Below are positions 1-6,192 of a DNA stretch of 33,584 nt, in pieces. Within the stretch, counting starts at the first letter, position 1. Each line of letters opens with the position of its first letter. Below the pieces are notes generated by a model. That model did no database searches. It was not told where the DNA came from and worked only from the letters and a program-made list of their open reading frames with translations. A program made the translations under genes and the position numbers. The stretch is from OMOG01 sp041485845 (lineage in GTDB: Bacteria > Acidobacteriota > Terriglobia > Bryobacterales > Bryobacteraceae), in assembly GCA_041485845.1 (NCBI GenBank), contig JBGPKH010000016.1, forward strand, positions 1-33,584, given 5' to 3'.

Positions 1-32
1 CCGGTGGTTTCGGAGCCCCGCCCCCATCGGGA

Positions 33-61
33 GGAGGCGCGTCGGAGCCTCCGGGCTTTTT
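33..61 (+). terminator. Terminator-like hairpin at the left edge
   Basis: The inverted repeat GGAGGC (33-38) / GCCTCC (47-52) encloses an 8-nt loop, and a GGGC then a run of five T follow (57-61). This is the form of a Rho-independent terminator for a plus-strand gene ending left of the window. The stem is only 6 bp, so this is tentative. Confidence 0.4.
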
Positions 62-494
62 GCTCGTCAGCCATGAGTTTTCCTAGTGAAGAAAACTACA
101 TGTATCACTTGCCGTAGACGAGTGTCAAATAGCGCAACGCCTTCCGGGAAGCGCCCTCTCCGCGCATCCTGGAGGGCGCCGGAGCTACACGGCAATACCG
201 TGGATTTGACGAGGAAAGGCAAAGCCGAGTCGAACGGAGAACTGGTACTCCCTGCCACGGGCCGCCACCATCGCCGCTGGGCCGCAACCGATGCGCCTGC
301 GCAAGAGGATTGAGGAAAGCGGTGAGAGGCTGCTGACCAGCGCGGCAGTTAAGCGAAGCGCTCCGTCGCCGCGGTCTGGCCTGACCGGGATGCGGCGAAC
401 CATCCGCGTTTTCGTCGTAACGGCGAGTGCCCCCGGCCAGCACGCTCAGCCAGCCAGCATTGACCTTTGTCCGAGAATGCACGAAAGTAGGTCA
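62..494. other. Intergenic stretch without a recognisable gene
   Basis: Short open frames exist on both strands here, but none has a good start site, a recognisable motif or family resemblance. Their composition is rich in Arg, Ala, Gly and Pro, as expected of non-coding GC-rich DNA read in any frame. I see no RNA gene. The promoter of the next gene begins at about 495. Confidence 0.5.
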
Positions 495-523
495 TTGAGT
501 AGAATCGGGATTCTACACTATCT
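495..523 (+). promoter_or_regulatory. Promoter with a palindromic operator in its spacer
   Basis: A -35-like TTGAGT (495-500) and a -10-like CTATCT (518-523) are 17 nt apart, and the ATG of the exported protein follows 24 nt after the -10. The spacer is almost filled by a palindrome at 499-516, GTAGAATC-GG-GATTCTAC, with two perfect 8-bp arms. A symmetric site between -35 and -10 is the classic place for a dimeric repressor. The repressor is not identifiable from this window. Promoter boxes are matched by eye only. Confidence 0.45.
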
Positions 524-547
524 GGAAGAACGCGAGAGGAGATCGAA

Positions 548-913
548 ATGAAGATCAAGTGGATGCTGGTTCTCATGGCTGTGTGCGCCCTCACCTTGTC
601 TGCGGCCGACATAGCAGGCACGTGGAAGGCCGCAATCGAGACGCCGAACGGAAGTTTTGAGAGTACGTTTGTGTTCAAAGTGGACGGCAGCAAGGTCACC
701 GGCGCCACCTCGAACCAGATGATGGGGGAAGCCCCCATTTCCGAGGGAAAGATCGATGGCGAGAATCTTTCTTTCAACGTAACTTTGAACCGGAACGGCC
801 AGGAATTCAAACTCAACTACAAGGGGAAGGTCGCCGGCAATGAGATCAAACTCACGGTCGAAGTTCCCGGAGCCGACCGTACATTCGAGATGACCGCGAA
901 AAAAGTCTCGTAG
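548..913 (+). CDS. Small exported beta-rich protein of unknown function
   Basis: The 121-residue product starts with a clear Sec signal peptide: a basic n-region (MKIK), a hydrophobic core at about residues 5-17 and a likely cleavage after LSA before DIAGTW. The mature part of about 100 residues alternates polar and hydrophobic residues, with many Gly, Asn, Lys and Thr. It has repeated strand-turn segments such as IAGTWKAAIETPNG and GKVAGNEIKLTVEVPG, so it is probably a small lipocalin-like or beta-sandwich protein of the periplasm. A strong Shine-Dalgarno AGAGGAG (535-541) sits 6 nt before the ATG. Small proteins opening with AGTW are common among acidobacterial exported proteins. No enzymatic motif is visible and I do not assign a function. 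Confidence 0.8.
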   Translation: MKIKWMLVLMAVCALTLSAADIAGTWKAAIETPNGSFESTFVFKVDGSKVTGATSNQMMGEAPISEGKIDGENLSFNVTLNRNGQEFKLNYKGKVAGNEIKLTVEVPGADRTFEMTAKKVS

Positions 914-914
914 T

Positions 915-932
915 GGGGGCTGTCCGGCCCCC
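915..932 (+). terminator. GC-rich hairpin after the exported protein gene
   Basis: GGGGGC (915-920) and GCCCCC (927-932) form a 6-bp stem with a 6-nt loop, starting 2 nt after the TAG stop. There is no T-tract, so it is not a standard intrinsic terminator. It may act as a 3' mRNA stabiliser or a weak terminator. Confidence 0.3.
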
Positions 933-975
933 GGGCCTGCCAAGACCAAACACGCGTCTCGCTCGCCCTTTGCAG

Positions 976-989
976 TATAGTGGGTCTGA
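976..989 (+). promoter_or_regulatory. -10 box directly before the M1 peptidase start (possible leaderless promoter)
   Basis: TATAGT (976-981) lies 8 nt before the ATG at 990. Transcription normally begins about 7 nt after the -10, which would place the transcript start at or next to the start codon. No Shine-Dalgarno is visible before the ATG and no good -35 is seen upstream. This fits a leaderless mRNA but is not proof of one. Confidence 0.35.
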
Positions 990-2600
990 ATGAAGGTCAG
1001 ACTCGCAGGGGGGGCCATCGTTGCGCTCGTGGGATGCCTGTGCGTCCCGCCGGCCATCGCGGATAACTATCCACGCCAGCCGGGGATCGATGTTCAGCAC
1101 TACATCTTTCGCGTAACTCTGAACGACGACAACGACGACATCGCGGGCGAGACGACCGCGGCGATCCGGTTCGTCAAAGACGGCGTGACGGAGGTGGCGC
1201 TCGACCTGGCCTCGGCCGCCAACGGAAAGGGCATGACCGTCTCGGAGGTGACCGGCGCCGCGCGATACGCGCACCGGTCCGATCGCCTGTCGATCACGCT
1301 CGCTCCGGCTCCAAAAGCCGGCGAGATCCGCCAGTTCACCGTGAAGTACCACGGCGTTCCCGCCAACGGCCTCAAAATCGCCAAAAACAGATATGGCGAG
1401 CGATGTTTTTTCAGCCAGAACTGGCCCGACCTGGCGCGCCAATGGCTGCCGTCCGTCGACCACCCCTACGATAAGGCGACCAGCGAGTTCGTCATTACCG
1501 CGCCCGCCAAATACCAGGTAGTGGCGAACGGCCTGCTGGTGGAAGAAATCGCGCTGGGAGACGGAAGGCACACCACCCATTGGAAACAATCCGTGCCGAT
1601 TGCCACGTGGCTGAACAGCATCGGGGTGGCGCAGTTCGCCGCACGCACCTTCGGGAAGGCCGCGGGCGTGCCGCTGCAGGACTGGGTGTTTCATCAGGAT
1701 CGCGACGCCGGCATCCTCACCTTCGAAGAGCCGATGCGCAAAGCCATTCAGTTCTACCACGACCACGTGGGGCCGTATCCTTACGAGAAGCTCGCGGCCG
1801 TGCAAAACGGGGCGGCCAACGGCGGCGCGATGGAGCACGCCAGCGCCATCTTCTACGGCCAGAACGCGGTCACCGGCAAGCCCGCGTTCGGCCTGGTGGC
1901 CCACGAGACCGCGCACCAATGGTTCGGCGATTCGGTCACCGAGAGGGACTGGGACGATGTCTGGCTCAGCGAAGGCTTCGCCACGTATTTCACGATGCTG
2001 AACACCGAGTACTACGAAGGCCGCGACGCGTTGGTAGCCGGACTGAAGCGCAGCCTCGGCGCCATCTTCACCACCGAGAAACGCCTGCCGGGCGTCGCCG
2101 TGGTGCAGGACAGACCGTGGAAGGGAATCCCCAACGGGATCGTGTATCAGAAGGGCGGGTGGTCGCTGCACGTGCTACGCGGGCAGGTCGGCACGGACAG
2201 GTTCTGGGCCGGCATCCGCGAATATTACCGCCGCTATCGCGACGCCAACGCCTCGACGGCGGATTTCCGAAAAGTGATGGAGGAGGTATCGGGGACCGAT
2301 CTCGGCTGGTTCTTCCAGCAGTGGTTGTACCGGGCGGGGTCGCCGGTAGTCGAGGGCGGGTGGAAGTACAATCCCGCGTCGCAGAAGATCGAGATCGAGC
2401 TGACCCAGACGCAGGCCGGCGACGCGTACCGGTTGCCGCTCGAGGTGGGGGTTGCAGGCGCGGGGCCGCTGAGGATCGAGAAGATTGAGATGACCCGGAA
2501 GCGGCAAAGGTTCGAGGTGGCTTCGGACCGCGAGCCGGCGTCCGTGGAACTGGACCCCAATACCTGGATGTTGATGGACGCCAAATTCGGGAAGAGGTAG
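990..2600 (+). CDS. Exported M1-family zinc aminopeptidase
   Basis: A 536-residue protein with an N-terminal signal peptide (core about residues 6-22, cleavage near AIA-DNYPRQ). The N-terminal beta domain (about 30-215) is followed by the thermolysin-like catalytic domain. The exopeptidase motif GGAMEH is at residues 278-283. The zinc site HETAH is at 305-309, and the third ligand E328 is in WLSEGFATYF, giving the M1 spacing HExxH-18-E. The protein is shorter than PepN-type enzymes (~870 aa). It lacks the large C-terminal helical domain and ends with a short beta region around 450-535. It is predicted to remove N-terminal residues from peptides in the periplasm. The gene is followed without a gap by an exported M24 aminopeptidase P, which suggests a shared role in using external peptides. 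Confidence 0.93.
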   Translation: MKVRLAGGAIVALVGCLCVPPAIADNYPRQPGIDVQHYIFRVTLNDDNDDIAGETTAAIRFVKDGVTEVALDLASAANGKGMTVSEVTGAARYAHRSDRLSITLAPAPKAGEIRQFTVKYHGVPANGLKIAKNRYGERCFFSQNWPDLARQWLPSVDHPYDKATSEFVITAPAKYQVVANGLLVEEIALGDGRHTTHWKQSVPIATWLNSIGVAQFAARTFGKAAGVPLQDWVFHQDRDAGILTFEEPMRKAIQFYHDHVGPYPYEKLAAVQNGAANGGAMEHASAIFYGQNAVTGKPAFGLVAHETAHQWFGDSVTERDWDDVWLSEGFATYFTMLNTEYYEGRDALVAGLKRSLGAIFTTEKRLPGVAVVQDRPWKGIPNGIVYQKGGWSLHVLRGQVGTDRFWAGIREYYRRYRDANASTADFRKVMEEVSGTDLGWFFQQWLYRAGSPVVEGGWKYNPASQKIEIELTQTQAGDAYRLPLEVGVAGAGPLRIEKIEMTRKRQRFEVASDREPASVELDPNTWMLMDAKFGKR

Positions 2601-2606
2601 ATGCAG

Positions 2607-4031
2607 ATGAGAGCCGGACTCTTATTGGCGCTGATCGCGGCTGTTGTCGTGCGGCTCGCCGCACAGCCGGTCATCACGGACGTTTTCCCACCGGAGGAAT
2701 ACGCCGCGCGGCGCGTTCGCGTGATGCGGAAGATCGGCGAGGGCGTGGCCATCCTGCAGGGCGCCACGGAGCGGCCCGGTGAACAGCCGCTGCGCCAGGG
2801 CAACCAGTTTTTCTACGTGACGGGCGTGGTGGAGCCGCGCGCCATCCTGGCGATCGACGGCCGCAGCAAGCGATCCACTCTGTTCCTCAACCCGCGCAAC
2901 GAGCGCCGCGAGAACGGCATGTACGGGCCGGGACTGTACCCCGGAGAAGAAGCCGTGAAGGCGACCGGCATCGAAGCGGTGGTGCCGCGCGACGAGTTTG
3001 CCAAGGTCCTGGCCGAGATCGCCAAAGACGGGCGCGCGATCTACACGCCATTCCGTCCGGAGGTGCTGAGCAGCGCTTCGGCGGAGGGACCGCTCGCGCT
3101 CGCCCGCGCCACCAAGAGCGATCCGTGGGACGGCCGCCCGACGCGCGAGGAAGTGTTCCGCGAGAAGCTCAAAGCGGCATCGCCGCGCTCCGAGCTCGGC
3201 GACCTCGACCCGATTCTCGACGCGATGCGCGGCGCCAAGAGCCCGCGCGAAATCGCGATCCTGCGCGAGGCCACGCGCATCACGGGGCTGGCGATTATCG
3301 AGGCCATGCGCGATGCCCGGCCCGGCATGCGCGAGTACGAGCTACAGGCCGACGCCGAGTTCGTCTTCAAGAAATACGGCTCCTATGGGGCCGCGTATTT
3401 CGCCCTCATTGCCACGGGGAAGAACACGTGGTACTCGCACTACCACAAGGACACCGCGATTCTTCAGGACGGCGACCTGGTGCAGTTCGACTACGCGCCC
3501 GACTACCAAAACTACGTATCGGACGTGACGCGGGTATTTCCGGCGAACGGCAAGTTCACGCCAAGGCAGCGCGAGTTCTATACCATCTATCTGCGGCTCT
3601 ACCAGGCGCTCATGACTTCCATCAAGGTCCACACGCGCCCCAGCGACATCATCAAGGAGGCGGTAGGCAAGATGGGTGCGATCATGGCCTCGTACCCGTT
3701 CACCGACTCCCGGATCAAGGCGGCGGCGACGCAGTTCGTAGAGCGCTACCGCAACAGCCGCGCCAACGGTCTGGGCCACACCGTAGGGATGGAGGTGCAC
3801 GACGTGCGCAACCCGACCCCGACGCTCGAGCCGGGACAGATTTTCACCATCGAACCGGCCATGCAGATCCCCGACGAGCACCTTGCCATTCGCCTCGAAG
3901 ACATGATTCTGATCACGGAGACTGGGTACGAGAATCTGTCGGCCTTCGTGCCGGTCGAGATCGAGGACATCGAGAAGCTGATGGCCGAGCCCGGCCTCAG
4001 CGACGCGCTGCACAAAGCGCTGAATCGCTGA
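2607..4031 (+). CDS. Exported M24 aminopeptidase P (Xaa-Pro aminopeptidase)
   Basis: A 474-residue product with a signal peptide (LLLALIAAVVVRLAAQ), an AMP_N domain (about 25-190, with the family-typical NQFFYVTGV segment) and a C-terminal pita-bread M24 domain (about 205-450). All five dinuclear metal ligands are visible: D295 and D306 in FDYAPDYQNYVSDVTRVF, H391 in GLGHTVGMEVH, E416 in FTIEPAM and E431 in IRLEDM. H398 matches the second catalytic His. Two ATGs compete. The one at 2601 abuts the stop of the M1 gene, but the AGAGG element is only 3 nt before it and 9 nt before the ATG at 2607, so I chose 2607. It releases N-terminal residues preceding proline, which complements the M1 enzyme it is co-transcribed with. 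Confidence 0.92.
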   Translation: MRAGLLLALIAAVVVRLAAQPVITDVFPPEEYAARRVRVMRKIGEGVAILQGATERPGEQPLRQGNQFFYVTGVVEPRAILAIDGRSKRSTLFLNPRNERRENGMYGPGLYPGEEAVKATGIEAVVPRDEFAKVLAEIAKDGRAIYTPFRPEVLSSASAEGPLALARATKSDPWDGRPTREEVFREKLKAASPRSELGDLDPILDAMRGAKSPREIAILREATRITGLAIIEAMRDARPGMREYELQADAEFVFKKYGSYGAAYFALIATGKNTWYSHYHKDTAILQDGDLVQFDYAPDYQNYVSDVTRVFPANGKFTPRQREFYTIYLRLYQALMTSIKVHTRPSDIIKEAVGKMGAIMASYPFTDSRIKAAATQFVERYRNSRANGLGHTVGMEVHDVRNPTPTLEPGQIFTIEPAMQIPDEHLAIRLEDMILITETGYENLSAFVPVEIEDIEKLMAEPGLSDALHKALNR

Positions 4032-4068
4032 GCCGCGGCCAAAAGGGAGCGGTTTGTGAGACAGATCG

Positions 4069-4242
4069 CTACGCCCGATCTGCCGGTAGCACACGGAACC
4101 CGCGCCGCCCCTCGATCCGGTACGTATGGAAGTCCGCATGGTCCACGGTCGGAATCGTGGATAGCGACTCCCGTTTTGCCAGGTACACGAGAGTAGCATC
4201 CGCGAAGTCCATGGGGCTATCCCAATAGCGCGACATTACCGT
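4069..4242 (-). pseudogene. C-terminal fragment of a PIN-domain (VapC-like) toxin
   Basis: The minus strand encodes about 57 residues matching only the last third of a PIN RNase. DSPMDFADATLVYLAKRE carries the Asp residues of the metal site, followed by TVDHADFHTYR and a final GRRGFRVLP before the TAG at 4069-4071. The upstream two thirds are absent. Just before 4242 the frame becomes unrelated sequence that touches the plus-strand CocE fragment. A short ATG-initiated peptide could start at 4236, but it could not form a PIN fold. It belongs to a different PIN subfamily from the fragment at 4775-4968, so the two are probably not halves of one gene. Confidence 0.7.
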
Positions 4243-4244
4243 GC

Positions 4245-4673
4245 ATGGCGCCGCCGCGGGCGCTCGCGGATCGCCTGCCGTGCCCTCTCCGCAACGGGCC
4301 GGACACGGATTTCACCGCCAAGCTGATCGACGTGTACCCGCCCAACCAGGACTTTCCGGCGGGTGTCGATTTGAACGTGGGGGACCGCATCGTGCGCGCG
4401 CGCTACCGCAACGGCCCGGGCAAGGCGGAGTTGCTGAAGGCGGGACAGCCTTACGAATTCACCATCGAGATGTATCCGACGTCGCTGGTATTCCGGCGCG
4501 GCCATCGGATCCGGCTGGACATCTCGAGCAGCAACTTTCCGCGGTTCGACGTGAATCCGAATACGGGCGAGCCGTTGAACGACAACCGGCGGTGGCGGAT
4601 CGCGGAGAATTCGGTGTATGTGGACGCGCGGCATGCGTCGCACATCGTGCTGCCGGTGATTTCGGTGCGGTGA
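4245..4673 (+). pseudogene. C-terminal fragment of a CocE/NonD (X-Pro dipeptidyl-peptidase C-like) hydrolase
   Basis: From about 4302 the frame reads as the PepX_C jelly-roll end of CocE/NonD hydrolases: PDTDFTAKLIDVYPP, then GDRIVRARYRNGPGK, RRGHRIRLDISSSNFPRFD, NPNTGEP and the terminal SHIVLPVISVR. The family is normally 550-650 residues with an alpha/beta-hydrolase domain first. Here only the last ~125 residues remain and no catalytic Ser, Asp or His is present. The ~19 codons before 4302 do not look like the family, so the break lies there. It abuts the oppositely oriented PIN fragment, which points to a rearrangement junction near 4240-4300. Confidence 0.8.
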
Positions 4674-4774
4674 GGGGGGGCCGCTTGTCGCTTGATTTAC
4701 GGGCCTTCCAGCAAATGATGCGCAACCTACCCTTTGCGAAACACGGCGGGGCATGGAATTGGGTTTAAGGATCG

Positions 4775-4968
4775 CGAAATAGCGCGCGAAAACCCTCTTG
4801 CTCGAGTGCCGGTCATTGGTGAGCGCCTCGGTCAGCCATTCCGGAGAGAAACGATTCCCGGCTCTGCGGAACGGCACGTACACCAGGATCGTCAAGAATA
4901 CGCCAGGCGCCGGTGTGCGCTGTCATTGAAGTCGACCAGAGCAATCCAATAGAACGTGTCGGCGAAAA
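4775..4968 (-). pseudogene. Frameshifted N-terminal fragment of a second PIN-domain toxin
   Basis: On the minus strand from 4968, LFADTFYWIALVDFNDSAH is the typical opening of a PIN toxin, with the first metal-binding Asp in FADT. The frame hits a stop near 4897. In another frame, EWLTEALTNDRHSSKRVF (down to about 4775) continues the family pattern, where the conserved Glu follows the second strand. At least one frameshift therefore separates the pieces, and the C-terminal half with the remaining acidic residues is missing. The fragment joins directly to the start of a different toxin gene at 4965-5027. Confidence 0.6.
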
Positions 4969-5027
4969 GCTCTGAGGTCCCTTCTTGACGACCCGATCCA
5001 TCGGACAGGCTTTGGCTCCCTGTCCAT
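4965..5027 (-). pseudogene. N-terminal stub of a Gp49/HigB-like (RelE-superfamily) toxin
   Basis: An ATG at 5027 on the minus strand opens MDREPKPVRWIGSSRRDL followed by RAF, which resembles the start of Gp49-like HigB toxins (KPVxWxGSSxxDLxxFP). The resemblance ends after ~21 codons, where the sequence becomes the PIN N-terminus in another frame. A plausible promoter with a palindrome lies just upstream at 5037-5065. The short match makes this less certain than the PIN calls. Confidence 0.5.
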
Positions 5028-5036
5028 TCACTATGC

Positions 5037-5065
5037 CAGATATACGTATATTTGTATAGCGTCAA
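5037..5065 (-). promoter_or_regulatory. Promoter with palindromic operator of the decayed toxin gene
   Basis: On the minus strand, TTGACG (5065-5060) and TATCTG (5042-5037) are separated by 17 nt. A perfect 12-bp palindrome ATATACGTATAT (5040-5051) overlaps the -10 and spacer, which is where toxin-antitoxin autorepressors usually bind. It precedes the Gp49-like stub by ~10 nt. The AT-rich character contrasts with its surroundings. Confidence 0.4.
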
Positions 5066-5147
5066 GCAAAAACCGTAATAACCGGGTCTTTTGTCCGCGT
5101 CGCCTCTCTCTCGTTTTTTCTTTGCCGTATGAAAGGACTATCATCCG

Positions 5148-5429
5148 TTAAGCCAACTCCAGCCGCTTGAGCTTCATGCGGTCGGCGCGGACGTGCGCCA
5201 GGTCGTATTGTGCCTGTTGCGTCACCCAGCTTTGGGCGCTGCCGCCGAAGACCTTCGACAGCCTGACCGCCATTTCGGGAGAAATCCCGCGCTTCTCGTT
5301 CACCAGTTCCGAAAGCGTCGTGCGCGTGACGCCAAGCGCCGCCGCGGCGCCCGTGATGGTCAAACCCGATGGCTCGATGCACTGGCGCAGCACGAAGCCG
5401 CCGGGGTGCGGGGGATCTTTCATCGGCAT
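5148..5429 (-). CDS. higA: HigA-family antitoxin (XRE-type HTH)
   Basis: The 93-residue product begins MPMKDPPHPGG, the typical HigA opening (HPGExL in many homologues). It contains an XRE helix-turn-helix at about residues 25-55: LTITGAAAALGVTRTTLSEL followed by VNEKRGISPEMAVRLSKVFGGSAQSW. ATG 5429 is chosen because GGAGGG sits 6 nt upstream, whereas ATG 5459 has no such site and would overlap the remains of higB. In the family it neutralises the HigB mRNase and represses its own operon. Here the partner upstream survives only as a frameshifted tail, so the antitoxin appears orphaned. It may persist as a regulator or as an antidote to related toxins elsewhere in the genome. Confidence 0.85.
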   Translation of the reverse strand: MPMKDPPHPGGFVLRQCIEPSGLTITGAAAALGVTRTTLSELVNEKRGISPEMAVRLSKVFGGSAQSWVTQQAQYDLAHVRADRMKLKRLELA

Positions 5430-5442
5430 GTTGGGCCCTCCT

Positions 5443-5545
5443 TCAATGGTAATCGACATAGTCCGCGTCGCGTATCGCCGTCGTCACAGCGAAAGATCCC
5501 TCCGGCTAACGGAAGGTATATTGTCGCCTCTTGCCACCGTTGGAT
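5443..5545 (-). pseudogene. Frameshifted C-terminal remnant of a HigB toxin
   Basis: Directly upstream of higA the minus strand ends with YVDYH-stop (TGA at 5445-5443), which matches the VEIVDYH ending of HigB toxins at exactly the expected position. Further upstream, IFRCDDGDT in another frame resembles the ICFxWxxGDA strand. An in-frame TAG also interrupts the frame that carries YVDYH. Only ~30 of the usual ~92 codons can be traced. The rest is replaced by the end of the alpha/beta hydrolase gene at 5563. Confidence 0.6.
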
Positions 5546-5562
5546 ATAGGCGGCCGGCCCGA

Positions 5563-6189
5563 TTACAGGAGCGCCGCCAGCCGGGCCAGGATCTCCCCTG
5601 CAAGCTCCCCGGCCCGGCCCAAGTCATGACCCGCGCGTTCCACCGGCAAAAGATCGGTGCGCGCGGGAATCAGGGCCACGGCCTCCCGCAGCTCTTCGAG
5701 TGTGCCGAACGGGTCGCGCGTGCCGTGAACGAAGAGCGCCGGAGTCCGCAGGTGCGGAAAGTGGGCCGTCCGCAGTTGGTCGGGGCGCTTGGGCGGATGG
5801 AGGGGATACGACAACAGCAACAGCCCGTCGGCCAGTGGGGCTCGTTCCGCCGCCGCCATGGTGGATTGCCGCCCGCCATACGAGTGCCCTCCGGCGAAGA
5901 CCCGGCCACGCACCATCGCCCGGACGGCATCCACCGCCTGCGCGATGCCCTCGCGGTCGCGCGCCGCTCCGGCCGGAAACGGCGACCCGCCCGCGCGCTG
6001 CTGGCGGAACGGCAGGTCGTAGCGCAGCACCAGGTATCCGCGATCGGCGAACGCCTCGGCCAGCCGCACCAGCAGCCTGGCGTCGGAATTCGACCCCGCC
6101 CCGTGAGTCAGGAGGATGGCGTCCTGGTTGGGCGCGTCCGGCCGGTGCAGAGTGCCGCGGACGCCCTTCGCTTCATAAGCCTCCGGCAT
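5563..6189 (-). CDS. Alpha/beta hydrolase, KANL3/Tex30 or dienelactone-hydrolase-like
   Basis: A 208-residue cytoplasmic protein with no signal peptide. The oxyanion-region strand is AILLTHGAGSN (about 24-34). The nucleophile elbow GGHSYGGR puts Ser at 103, and HGTRDP and AGHDL supply Asp159 and His188, completing the triad. The short fold without a lid resembles the KANL3/Tex30 hydrolases annotated as dienelactone-hydrolase family; the substrate is unknown. The ATG at 6189 lies 3 nt after the stop of the ABC exporter gene, so the two are almost certainly one transcript. Confidence 0.85.
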   Translation of the reverse strand: MPEAYEAKGVRGTLHRPDAPNQDAILLTHGAGSNSDARLLVRLAEAFADRGYLVLRYDLPFRQQRAGGSPFPAGAARDREGIAQAVDAVRAMVRGRVFAGGHSYGGRQSTMAAAERAPLADGLLLLSYPLHPPKRPDQLRTAHFPHLRTPALFVHGTRDPFGTLEELREAVALIPARTDLLPVERAGHDLGRAGELAGEILARLAALL

Positions 6190-6192
6190 GGG

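Noticed and set aside
4069..4968. The two PIN fragments as halves of one gene interrupted by the CocE fragment
   Set aside because: The N-terminal piece (FADTFYWIAL) and the C-terminal piece (PMDFADATLV, ending in RFRVLP-like sequence) look like different PIN subfamilies, and the intervening DNA has no insertion-sequence ends. It is not fully excluded.
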